DNA of 64,000 nucleotides, taken from assembly GCA_044346745.1 (NCBI GenBank), contig JBIIYQ010000001.1, forward strand, positions 62,001 through 126,000. The letters are read 5' to 3'. Positions 25,023-32,965 of this stretch are shown piece by piece. Each line of letters begins with the position of its first letter. Position 1 is the first letter of the stretch. Position numbers and translations under genes: made by a program. The notes below the pieces were generated by a model. The model did no database searches and was not told where the DNA came from. It was given only the letters and a program-made list of their open reading frames with translations. Source of the DNA: UKL13-2 sp044346745 (GTDB taxonomy: Bacteria; Pseudomonadota; Gammaproteobacteria; Burkholderiales; Usitatibacteraceae).

Positions 25023-25310
25023 TTATTTCTTGCCAGCCGCCGCAGCCTTCTTATCGGCTGGATGGCCTTTGAAGGTACGGGTCAAGGCGAATTCGCCCAA
25101 CTTGTGGCCGACCATGTTTTCGCTGACGAACACCGGGATGTGCTGCTTCCCGTTGTGAACTGCGATGGTCAAACCAACAAAATCCGGCAGGATGGTGGAA
25201 CGGCGCGACCAAGTCTTGATTGGCTTGCGGTCTTTGATGGCAGCGGCCTTTTCGACCTTTGCTGCCAAGTGCCCGTCTACAAACGGGCCCTTCTTAATGG
25301 AACGTGCCAT
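25023..25310 (-). CDS. rpsS: 30S ribosomal protein S19
   Basis: S19 of 95 residues: MARSIKKGPFVDGHLAAKV, then TWSRRSTILPDFVGLTIAVH and HKLGEFALTRTFKGH, the family signature. It contacts A-site tRNA from the 30S head. The gene starts 5 bases after the rplB stop. Confidence 0.98.
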   Translation of the reverse strand: MARSIKKGPFVDGHLAAKVEKAAAIKDRKPIKTWSRRSTILPDFVGLTIAVHNGKQHIPVFVSENMVGHKLGEFALTRTFKGHPADKKAAAAGKK

Positions 25311-25315
25311 GGCGG

Positions 25316-26137
25316 TTAACCTTTCCGACGATCGCGAACGATCATGTTCTGTGTGCGCTTGTTGGTGCGGGTCTTGAGACCCTTAGTTGCCTGCCCCCAC
25401 GGCGTGCGTGGATGACCACCGCCGTTGGAACGACCACCGTGCGGGTGATCCACTGGGTTCATACAAATACCACGAACCGTAGGACGCCAGCCGCGCCAGC
25501 GATTTGCACCAGCCTTGCCGATTACGCGAAGTGCGTGCTCACCGTTACCAACCTCACCGATAGTGGCGCGGCAGTCAACGTGAACCTTGCGAATCTCGCC
25601 GGAACGCATTCGAAGCTGTGCGTACAAACCCTCACGTGCCAGCAGTTGCACAGAAGCCCCAGCAGAGCGCGCCAACTGGGCACCCTTTCCTGGCAGCAAC
25701 TCGATACAGTGAATCGTTGAACCAACCGGGATGTTGCGGATCGGCAAGCAGTTACCGACTTTGATTGGCGCGTCTTGGCCGGATACAACTTGCTGGCCAA
25801 CTTCGACACCTTTCGGAGCAATCATGTAGCGACGCTCGCCGTCTGCGTAACAAAGCAGAACAATGTTCGCGCTACGATTTGGATCGTATTCAAGACGCTC
25901 AACTTTTGCAACGATACCGTCTTTGTCGTTACGCTTGAAATCGATGATACGGTAGTGTTGCTTATGACCGCCACCTTGGTGACGCGTCGTGATATGGCCG
26001 TGGTGATTACGACCAGCATTTTTTGACTGCGGTTCCAGTAGCGCTGCGTGCGGCGCACCTTTATGCAGATCGGCATTGACCACCTTCAACATGCTGCGGC
26101 GGCCAGGCGAAGTCGGTTTTGTTTTAACGAGAGCCAT
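25316..26137 (-). CDS. rplB: 50S ribosomal protein L2
   Basis: L2 of 273 residues. The start MALVKTKPTSPGRRS overlaps the rplW stop as TAATG; the frame is open 16 codons upstream but that part belongs to rplW. The GHITTRHQGGGHKQ and C-terminal VDHPHGGRSNGGGHPRTPWG blocks are present, including the conserved His near the peptidyl transferase centre. L2 is one of the most conserved ribosomal proteins and is needed for subunit joining. Confidence 0.98.
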   Translation of the reverse strand: MALVKTKPTSPGRRSMLKVVNADLHKGAPHAALLEPQSKNAGRNHHGHITTRHQGGGHKQHYRIIDFKRNDKDGIVAKVERLEYDPNRSANIVLLCYADGERRYMIAPKGVEVGQQVVSGQDAPIKVGNCLPIRNIPVGSTIHCIELLPGKGAQLARSAGASVQLLAREGLYAQLRMRSGEIRKVHVDCRATIGEVGNGEHALRVIGKAGANRWRGWRPTVRGICMNPVDHPHGGRSNGGGHPRTPWGQATKGLKTRTNKRTQNMIVRDRRKG

Positions 26138-26445
26138 TACACCGCCCCTTCCGTAAACTGGATGTCGCCATCGCCCTTCAAGCAAACATAAGCTTTCTTG
26201 ACGTGATTGCGACGGCCTTCAAAACGTCCGTGACGTTTTGCTTTGCCTTTTTGGTTAACGATATTCACGCTAGCCACTTCAACTTTTTGATCTTTAAACA
26301 GGAGCTCAACCGCAGCTTTAACTTCGGCCTTGGTTGCGCTTTGCAGGACTTCGAACACGACCTGCTTCTGCTTATCGGCCACCATGGTGGCCTTTTCGGA
26401 AATAACGGGTCGCAGTACGACCGTCAGAAGACGTTCGGCATTCAT
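26137..26445 (-). CDS. rplW: 50S ribosomal protein L23
   Basis: L23 of 102 residues with VVLRPVISEKATMVADKQ and AKRHGRFEGRRNHVKKAYV. It borders the exit tunnel and is the docking site for trigger factor and SRP (ffh is also in this window). It overlaps rplD by ATGA and rplB by TAATG, so translation of the three is probably coupled. Confidence 0.98.
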   Translation of the reverse strand: MNAERLLTVVLRPVISEKATMVADKQKQVVFEVLQSATKAEVKAAVELLFKDQKVEVASVNIVNQKGKAKRHGRFEGRRNHVKKAYVCLKGDGDIQFTEGAV

Positions 26446-27062
26446 GCGAGCACCTCTTCAAATTGTTTGACTGCACCCTTAGTCAAAACCACATTCGCGA
26501 AGCGAACGAGGTTAACTGGGTCAGCGTGCTTAGCTTCAAGAACCATTACGTTCTCGAGGTTGCGCGAGGAAAGATACAAATTCTCGTTGAAGTTTTCGGT
26601 GATGATCAGCACCTGATCAAGCCCCATCCCCTTAAGCTTGGACACCAAACCCTTGGTCTTTGGAGCGTCGAGCGTCATATCTTCAACAACGGATAGGCGA
26701 TTTTCTCGCACCAACTGAGAAAGAATCGCAGCGATACCCGCACGATACATCTTGCGGTTCAGTTTTTGTGTGAAGTTTTCGTCGGGCGAGTTCGGGAAAA
26801 TCTTACCGCCGCCACGCCATAGCGGGGACGATGCCATACCCGCGCGAGCGCGGCCGGTGCCCTTTTGGCGCCACGGCTTTTTGGTCGACTTCTGAACGTC
26901 GCTACGACCTTTTTGCGCGCGGTTACCCGAACGTGCATTGGCCTGAAATGCAGTTACAACTTGGTGGACAAGCGCTTCGTTGTAATCGCGGCCAAACAAT
27001 TCTGCCGACGCTGCAACGGTACCCTCAGAGGCACCCTTGTCGTTAATTAGCTTTAGTTCCAT
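26442..27062 (-). CDS. rplD: 50S ribosomal protein L4
   Basis: L4 of 206 residues: MELKLINDKGASEGTV, then QKGRSDVQKSTKKPWRQKGTGRARAG (seen as KPWRQKGTGRARAGMASSP), which is the tunnel loop. In E. coli L4 also represses the S10 operon by binding its leader RNA. Here the only long untranslated leader next to it is the one upstream of rplC, which makes that leader the natural place to look for such control. It overlaps rplC (TAATG) and rplW (ATGA). Confidence 0.98.
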   Translation of the reverse strand: MELKLINDKGASEGTVAASAELFGRDYNEALVHQVVTAFQANARSGNRAQKGRSDVQKSTKKPWRQKGTGRARAGMASSPLWRGGGKIFPNSPDENFTQKLNRKMYRAGIAAILSQLVRENRLSVVEDMTLDAPKTKGLVSKLKGMGLDQVLIITENFNENLYLSSRNLENVMVLEAKHADPVNLVRFANVVLTKGAVKQFEEVLA

Positions 27063-27721
27063 TACTTGGCTCCTTTCGCTTTAGGAGCTTTGGCAGCGGG
27101 ACGCACGACGATTGTTCCATTCTTTGCACCAGGAACCGCACCCTTTACCAAAATCAGCGAACGCGCAACATCAACGCGTGCGACTTCTAGCATAGGCATC
27201 GTAGAGGACACATCACCCAAATGGCCAGCCATGCGCTTACCAGGGAAAACTCGACCTGGATCCTGCGCCATACCAATCGAGCCCGGAACGTTGTGCGACT
27301 TCGAGTTACCGTGCGATGCGCGGTTAGACGCAAAGTGGTGGCGCTTGATAACGCCCGAAAAGCCCTTACCCAGCGTGGTGCCCGACACATCAACCTTTTG
27401 GCCAACGGCGAACATTTCCACAGAGAGTACTTCGCCAACTTTTAATTCGGCGAGCTTTTCCGGCGAAACAGCAAATTCCTTTACGACTGAACCGGCTTCG
27501 ACACCAGCTTTGGCGTAGTGGCCAGCTTGCGCTTTTGCCACGCGTGATGCACGGCGCGTTCCGAATGCTACCTGGACGCCTGCATACCCATCATTCTCAG
27601 GGGTTTTTAGTTGTGTGACTCGGTTATTCGACACATCAAGCACTGTCACGGGGATGGCTGTACCATCATCCGCGAAGATGCGAGTCATGCCGACCTTCCG
27701 GCCGACGAGACCTAAGCTCAT
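27062..27721 (-). CDS. rplC: 50S ribosomal protein L3
   Basis: L3 of 219 residues: MSLGLVGRKVGMTRIFADDG at the start and FASNRASHGNSKSHNVPGS, GKRMAGHLG in the C-terminal half, near the peptidyl transferase centre. Three in-frame ATG codons are close together; I chose the last one because AAAGGA lies six bases before it and the family starts there. It is the first gene after a 184 base gap that contains a near-perfect promoter. Confidence 0.97.
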   Translation of the reverse strand: MSLGLVGRKVGMTRIFADDGTAIPVTVLDVSNNRVTQLKTPENDGYAGVQVAFGTRRASRVAKAQAGHYAKAGVEAGSVVKEFAVSPEKLAELKVGEVLSVEMFAVGQKVDVSGTTLGKGFSGVIKRHHFASNRASHGNSKSHNVPGSIGMAQDPGRVFPGKRMAGHLGDVSSTMPMLEVARVDVARSLILVKGAVPGAKNGTIVVRPAAKAPKAKGAK

Positions 27722-27864
27722 CTTCATTCCTTTTGTGATTAGCCTCATTTCACTTTAAAAATCAAAGCGTTACGAGGTGTCCGCTACAATTGGCGAACGG
27801 GTTATTTACTTGCTGCTGTTGCTTGTCGGCCTCTACGGCTCATTCCAAGCGGAAAAGAGGCGAA

Positions 27865-27893
27865 ATTATAATCGCCCCTTCTCAATAAATCAA
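27865..27893 (-). promoter_or_regulatory. Strong sigma70 promoter between rpsJ and rplC
   Basis: On the minus strand TTGATT (27888-27893), a 17 base spacer and a perfect TATAAT (27865-27870) lie shortly after rpsJ. Transcripts from it would carry a leader of about 135 bases before rplC. This separates rplC onward from rpsJ, which is placed with the tuf/str unit. Confidence 0.8.
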
Positions 27894-27905
27894 ATACTTA
27901 CGCGA

Positions 27906-28229
27906 TTACAACTTAATTTCTACATCTACGCCGGCTGGCAGATCAAGTTTCATCAACGCGTCGACTGTCTTGTCCGTCGGGTCAATGATGTCCATCAAAC
28001 GCAAATGGGTACGAATCTCCATCTGGTCGCGCGATGTTTTGTTGACGTGGGGCGAACGCAAAAGATCGAAACGCTCAATCTTGGTTGGTAGCGGAACTGG
28101 GCCTTTTACGACCGCGCCGGTACGCTTCGCGGTTTCCACGATTTCCAAGGCCGACTGGTCGATCAACCGATAGTCAAACGCCTTCAAACGGATGCGAATT
28201 TTTTGTTTGGCGAGTTGTGCTGTTGCCAT
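27906..28229 (-). CDS. rpsJ: 30S ribosomal protein S10 (NusE)
   Basis: S10 of 107 residues, with AKQKIRIRLKAFDYRLIDQS and RTHLRLMDIIDPTDKTVDAL. It is also NusE, the partner of NusB and NusG in antitermination; nusG is in this window. I chose the start MATAQLAKQ, a little longer than usual, because AAAGGAAACG precedes it; the frame continues 8 codons upstream without conservation. It follows tuf by 123 bases. Confidence 0.97.
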   Translation of the reverse strand: MATAQLAKQKIRIRLKAFDYRLIDQSALEIVETAKRTGAVVKGPVPLPTKIERFDLLRSPHVNKTSRDQMEIRTHLRLMDIIDPTDKTVDALMKLDLPAGVDVEIKL

Positions 28230-28352
28230 CTCGTTTCCTTTAGGCCGCCTCAAAGGCAGCCGTTACTTGGTTAATTCTTTCGGAAGTTTGGAATCACTGG
28301 GCAGCCGAGCGACAGGCCGACCGCCAAGTGATCCTCTTCCGGCGTTACTTAT

Positions 28353-29543
28353 TTACTTCAATACTTTCGAGACGACGCCTGCACCCACGGTACGACCGCC
28401 TTCGCGAATCGCAAAACGCAGACCTTCTTCCATCGCAATCGGCGCAATCAACTGCACCACAATCTTGACGTTGTCGCCAGGCATCACCATCTCGGTACCC
28501 GCCGGCAGCTGCAATGCACCGGTCACGTCCGTCGTCCGGAAGTAGAACTGTGGGCGATAGCCATTGAAGAACGGGGTGTGACGTCCACCTTCGTCTTTGC
28601 TCAAAACGTAGATTTCAGCTTCAAAGTCGGTGTGCGGGGTGATCGAACCCGGCTTGGCCAATACCTGACCACGCTCTACGTCTTCACGCTTGGTGCCGCG
28701 CAACAAGATACCCACGTTGTCGCCAGCCTGACCTTGGTCGAGCAGCTTGCGGAACATCTCAACACCGGTACAAATGGTCTTCTGGGTGGTCTTCAGACCG
28801 ACAATCTCGATCTCTTCACCAACCTTGATGATGCCGCGTTCAATACGGCCAGTCACCACGGTACCGCGACCAGAAATGGAGAATACGTCTTCAACCGGCA
28901 TCAGGAACGCGCCATCCAGGGCACGCTTCGGCTCGGGGATGTAGCTGTCGAGGGCTTCAGCGAGCTTCATGATGGCACCTTCGCCCATCTCGCCCGTGTC
29001 ACCTTCCATGGCTTTCAAGGCCGAACCTTTGATGATTGGAATGTCGTCGCCCGGGAAGTCGTACTTGGAGAGGAGTTCACGCACTTCCATCTCAACGAGT
29101 TCGAGCAATTCGGCGTCGTCAACCATGTCGCACTTGTTCAGGAACACAACGATGTACGGTACACCCACCTGACGGGCAAGCAGGATGTGCTCACGCGTTT
29201 GTGGCATTGGGCCGTCAGCCGCAGAACAAACCAGAATCGCGCCGTCCATCTGCGCAGCACCGGTAATCATGTTCTTAACGTAGTCAGCGTGGCCCGGGCA
29301 GTCAACGTGCGCGTAGTGGCGGTTGGCCGTCTCGTATTCGACGTGGGCCGTGTTAATCGTAATACCGCGTGCTTTTTCTTCCGGCGCCGCGTCAATCTGG
29401 TCGTAGGCCTTCGCCTCACCACCAAACTTCTTCGACAATACCGTCGTGATCGCCGCCGTCAGCGTCGTCTTGCCGTGATCCACGTGTCCAATCGTGCCAA
29501 CGTTCACGTGTGGCTTCGTACGCTCAAACTTGCCTTTTGCCAT
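28353..29543 (-). CDS. tuf: Elongation factor Tu, copy in the str operon
   Basis: EF-Tu of 396 residues. GTPase motifs are GHVDHGKTTLTA (P loop), DCPGHADYVKNM (G3) and NKCDMVDD (G4), followed by domains 2 and 3 ending RFAIREGGRTVGAGVVSKVL. It delivers aminoacyl-tRNA to the ribosome. The protein is identical to that of the second copy at 45643-46833. It follows fusA on the same strand and precedes rpsJ. The ribosome site GAGGACGAGAA and about 16 bases upstream of the ATG are the same in both copies. Confidence 0.99.
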   Translation of the reverse strand: MAKGKFERTKPHVNVGTIGHVDHGKTTLTAAITTVLSKKFGGEAKAYDQIDAAPEEKARGITINTAHVEYETANRHYAHVDCPGHADYVKNMITGAAQMDGAILVCSAADGPMPQTREHILLARQVGVPYIVVFLNKCDMVDDAELLELVEMEVRELLSKYDFPGDDIPIIKGSALKAMEGDTGEMGEGAIMKLAEALDSYIPEPKRALDGAFLMPVEDVFSISGRGTVVTGRIERGIIKVGEEIEIVGLKTTQKTICTGVEMFRKLLDQGQAGDNVGILLRGTKREDVERGQVLAKPGSITPHTDFEAEIYVLSKDEGGRHTPFFNGYRPQFYFRTTDVTGALQLPAGTEMVMPGDNVKIVVQLIAPIAMEEGLRFAIREGGRTVGAGVVSKVLK

Positions 29544-29577
29544 TTCTCGTCCTCGTCAAAAGTGTCTAATTCAAAAA

Positions 29578-31680
29578 CTATTTCTTTGCGTTGATGATCG
29601 CTTCAGCAACGTTACGCGGGGCTTCCGAGTAGTGCTTGAATTCCATCGTGTATGTCGCGCGGCCTTGAGTTGCAGAGCGCAGCGTGGTCGAGTAACCAAA
29701 CATCTCTGACAAGGGCACCTCTGCTTTGATGATCTTGCCACCGCCACCAGAAATGTCTTCCATACCCTGAACCATGCCGCGACGTGAAGACAAATCGCCC
29801 ATCACCGTACCGGCGTAGTCCTCAGGTGTTTCAACCTCAACCGCCATCATAGGCTCGAGCAGCACTGGGTTGGCTTTGCGCATGCCTTCCTTGAAGCCCA
29901 TTGAGGCAGCCATCTTGAAGGCGTTCTCGTTGGAGTCAACGTCGTGATACGAACCGAAGTGCAGCGTCACCTTCACGTCAACCACAGGATAACCAGCCAA
30001 TACTCCGTTCGGCAACGTATCCAGCAAGCCTTTTTCAACCGCAGGGATAAATTCACGCGGGACAACACCGCCCTTGATAGCGTCGACAAACTCGAATCCT
30101 TTGCCCGCCTCTTGTGGCTCGACCTTGAGCACGACGTGACCGTACTGACCACGACCGCCAGACTGCTTAACAAACTTACCTTCAGCGCTCTCAACAGTGC
30201 TGCGAATGGTTTCGCGATACGCCACTTGCGGCTTGCCAACGGATGCCTCGACACCAAACTCGCGCTTCATGCGATCAACAATGATCTCGAGGTGAAGTTC
30301 ACCCATCCCTGAGATAATCGTCTGACCCGACTCTTCGTCGGTTCGGACGCGGAAGGAGGGATCTTCCGCAGCAAGACGACCCAGCGCGATACCCATCTTT
30401 TCTTGGTCTGCTTTGGTCTTCGGCTCCACCGCCTGCGAAATAACCGGCTCCGGGAAAACCATGCGCTCTAGCGTGACGATCGAATCCGGATCACAAAGCG
30501 TCTCGCCTGTCGTGACATCCTTCATGCCGATACACGCGGCAATGTCACCGGCGCGGATTTCGTCAATCTCGACACGGTTGTTAGCGTGCATTTGCACGAT
30601 ACGTCCAATACGCTCTTTCTTACCGCGCACGGGATTGTAAACGGAATCACCTTTTGACAACACGCCGGAATAGACGCGGACAAACGTCAGCTGCCCCACA
30701 AATGGATCAGTCATCAGTTTGAATGCAAGCGCCGAAAACTTCTCGGCGTCATCCGCCTTGCGCGTTGTTGGCTGTTCGTCATCATCGGTGCCTTTAACCG
30801 GCGGGATATCCGTCGGCGCAGGCATGAATTCGATGACCGCATCCAACATCGCCTGAACGCCTTTGTTCTTGAATGCTGAACCGCACAACATCGGTACTAT
30901 TTCGCTCTTGATCGTGCGCTCGCGAAGACCAAGTTTGATTTCGTCTTCAGAAAGCTCACCGCCTTCCAAATACTTATTCATCAACTCTTCGTTCGCTTCA
31001 GCAGCGGACTCAACCATCTTGTTATGCCATTCTTGGCAGGTCTCTATGAGATCGGAGGGAATTTCTCCGTATTTAAAGGAGACGCCCTTGTCTTCTTCGC
31101 TCCAGATGATCGACTTCATCTTGATCAGGTCAACGATGCCCTTGAAGTTCTCTTCTGCGCCGATCGGCACTTGCAGAGGAACCGGGTTCGCTTTCAGACG
31201 CGCCTTCATCTGGTCATAGACCTTGAAGAAATTCGCGCCCGTGCGGTCCATCTTGTTCACGAATGCAAGACGGGGCACCTTGTACTTGTTTGCCTGGCGC
31301 CAAACAGTCTCGGACTGCGGCTGAACACCACCGACTGCGCAGTAGACCATGCAGGCACCGTCAAGTACGCGCATTGAACGCTCAACCTCGATCGTGAAGT
31401 CGACGTGCCCTGGGGTGTCGATGATGTTGATGCGGTGCTCTGGGTAATTCGCAGCCATACCCTTCCAGAAACAGGTAGTTGCCGCAGACGTAATAGTGAT
31501 ACCACGCTCTTGCTCCTGCTCCATCCAATCCATGGTGGCTGCGCCGTCATGCACCTCACCAATCTTGTGATTTACACCCGTGTAGAACAAGATCCGTTCA
31601 GTAGTCGTGGTCTTACCCGCATCAATATGCGCTGAAATACCGATGTTTCTATAACGATCAATTGGTGTCTTGCGTGCCAT
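29578..31680 (-). CDS. fusA: Elongation factor G
   Basis: EF-G of 700 residues, the full five-domain translocase. Motifs are AHIDAGKTTTTERILFYTG (P loop), DTPGHVDFTIEVERSMRVLD (G3) and NKMDRTGANF (G4). Domain IV contains GGRGQYGHVVLKVEP and the end has SLSEMFGYSTTLRS-type sequence (LSEMFGYSTTLRSATQGRA). It drives movement of tRNAs and mRNA after peptide bond formation, and recycles ribosomes with RRF. It lies between rpsG and tuf as in the classical str operon; the rpsG-fusA spacer is 143 bases. Confidence 0.99.
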   Translation of the reverse strand: MARKTPIDRYRNIGISAHIDAGKTTTTERILFYTGVNHKIGEVHDGAATMDWMEQEQERGITITSAATTCFWKGMAANYPEHRINIIDTPGHVDFTIEVERSMRVLDGACMVYCAVGGVQPQSETVWRQANKYKVPRLAFVNKMDRTGANFFKVYDQMKARLKANPVPLQVPIGAEENFKGIVDLIKMKSIIWSEEDKGVSFKYGEIPSDLIETCQEWHNKMVESAAEANEELMNKYLEGGELSEDEIKLGLRERTIKSEIVPMLCGSAFKNKGVQAMLDAVIEFMPAPTDIPPVKGTDDDEQPTTRKADDAEKFSALAFKLMTDPFVGQLTFVRVYSGVLSKGDSVYNPVRGKKERIGRIVQMHANNRVEIDEIRAGDIAACIGMKDVTTGETLCDPDSIVTLERMVFPEPVISQAVEPKTKADQEKMGIALGRLAAEDPSFRVRTDEESGQTIISGMGELHLEIIVDRMKREFGVEASVGKPQVAYRETIRSTVESAEGKFVKQSGGRGQYGHVVLKVEPQEAGKGFEFVDAIKGGVVPREFIPAVEKGLLDTLPNGVLAGYPVVDVKVTLHFGSYHDVDSNENAFKMAASMGFKEGMRKANPVLLEPMMAVEVETPEDYAGTVMGDLSSRRGMVQGMEDISGGGGKIIKAEVPLSEMFGYSTTLRSATQGRATYTMEFKHYSEAPRNVAEAIINAKK

Positions 31681-31823
31681 ATCAAACTTTCAAATCAAGC
31701 TGCCAAAAACCAAGCTCTGGAAAAATCCATTCAAAAACTCACGCGGCGATGCGAAACTCATATCGCCACTGAAGATCACAGCATGAGTGGGCCCGCAAAT
31801 TAGGCCCGCCGATGCGTTACAAC

Positions 31824-32294
31824 TTAGAAGCGATAGTGCGCAAACGCTTTGTTGGCCTCTGCCATACGGTGCACCTCTTCGCGCTTCTTAATTGCTGAGC
31901 CACGGCCCTCGGCGGCATCAATCAACTCACCTGCCAAACGAGCGCCCATCGATTTTTCTCCGCGCTTACGAGCAGCCTCTCGAATCCAACGCATTGAAAG
32001 GGCCAAGCGACGCACAGGGCGCACTTCGACTGGAACCTGATAGTTAGCACCACCAACGCGACGGGACTTTACTTCGACCATCGGCTTGACGGCATTAATG
32101 GCGGTGTTGAAAACCTCGATGGGGTCTTTACCGGACTTCTTTTGGATTTGATCCAACGCGCCGTAGATAATTCGCTCGGCAACTGACTTCTTGCCAGCAG
32201 TCATAAGGACGTTGACGAACTTTGAAAGTTCGACGTTTTTGAATTTTGGATCCGGGAGGATCTCGCGTTTAGGCACTTCGCGACGACGAGGCAT
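31824..32294 (-). CDS. rpsG: 30S ribosomal protein S7
   Basis: S7 of 156 residues with the start MPRRREVPKREILPDPKF, the GGANYQVPVEVRPVRR signature and the C-terminal KANKAFAHYRF-type end (MAEANKAFAHYRF). It organises the 30S head near the E site and in E. coli represses the str operon by binding between rpsL and rpsG. The rpsL-rpsG spacer here is only 43 bases. Confidence 0.98.
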   Translation of the reverse strand: MPRRREVPKREILPDPKFKNVELSKFVNVLMTAGKKSVAERIIYGALDQIQKKSGKDPIEVFNTAINAVKPMVEVKSRRVGGANYQVPVEVRPVRRLALSMRWIREAARKRGEKSMGARLAGELIDAAEGRGSAIKKREEVHRMAEANKAFAHYRF

Positions 32295-32337
32295 GGTTGT
32301 TTCCTCTTGCTAAATACTAAAGAAATGAAAGGGGCGC

Positions 32338-32724
32338 TTACTTCGCGCCGCCAGCCTTTGGCTGTTTTGCACCGTACTTTGAACGGGACTGTTTGCGATC
32401 TTTGACGCCCGCCGTATCTAACGATCCGCGCACCATGTGGTATCGGACGCCGGGCAGATCCTTCACACGACCGCCACGAATCAACACCACTGAGTGCTCT
32501 TGCAGGTTGTGGCCTTCGCCGCCGATGTAAGAAATGACTTCATAGCCATTGACGAGGCGAACCTTGGCAACCTTGCGAAGCGCCGAATTCGGCTTTTTGG
32601 GAGTTGTGGTGTACACGCGGGTGCAAACGCCACGTTTTTGTGGGCTGTTTTGCAGCGCCGGCGACTTGCTCTTAACGGTGACTTTGGTGCGCGGTTTGCG
32701 CAGCAACTGATTAATGGTTGGCAT
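32338..32724 (-). CDS. rpsL: 30S ribosomal protein S12
   Basis: S12 of 128 residues. TTTPKKPNSALRKVAKVRL contains Lys43 and RGGRVKDLPGVRYH contains Lys88; both are the wild-type residues whose change gives streptomycin resistance in other species. It shapes the decoding centre. It is the first gene of the str operon and is preceded by a strong promoter in the rpoC-rpsL spacer. Confidence 0.98.
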   Translation of the reverse strand: MPTINQLLRKPRTKVTVKSKSPALQNSPQKRGVCTRVYTTTPKKPNSALRKVAKVRLVNGYEVISYIGGEGHNLQEHSVVLIRGGRVKDLPGVRYHMVRGSLDTAGVKDRKQSRSKYGAKQPKAGGAK

Positions 32725-32892
32725 AGGTAAATCCGCTCGATAAATATCGAATAATGATCAATGGCTAAACTGTTTCCTGCTCGAAACTTGGCTCGCAATG
32801 ACAGTCGAGAAGCTCCGGGTTCGAATACAGGGAGTATCAGAAAACATCGCTTGCGGCGCAAACCACAATACACACATTTCGGACAGCCCGAG

Positions 32893-32935
32893 ATTATGCG
32901 ACAAAGCCCCCCCCGTGTCAATCAACAGCGGGGGG
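32893..32935 (-). promoter_or_regulatory. str operon promoter overlapping the rpoC 3' hairpin
   Basis: On the minus strand a perfect -35 TTGACA (32916-32921), a 17 base spacer and CATAAT (32893-32898) form a strong promoter about 170 bases before rpsL. The -35 box lies inside the loop of a hairpin (CCCCCCG 32929-32935 with CGGGGGG 32909-32915) located about 30 bases after the rpoC stop. The hairpin has no U run, so it may process or pause the rpoBC transcript and not terminate it. Confidence 0.75.
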
Positions 32936-32965
32936 ATTTATCGTCAGTTTGCTTCAGCCGTAAGA

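Noticed and set aside
28578..29594. Long plus-strand open frame (338 codons) opposite tuf, repeated at 45868-46860
   Set aside because: It is the antisense of the highly conserved tuf gene in both copies; its openness follows from tuf codon use and the product resembles nothing.
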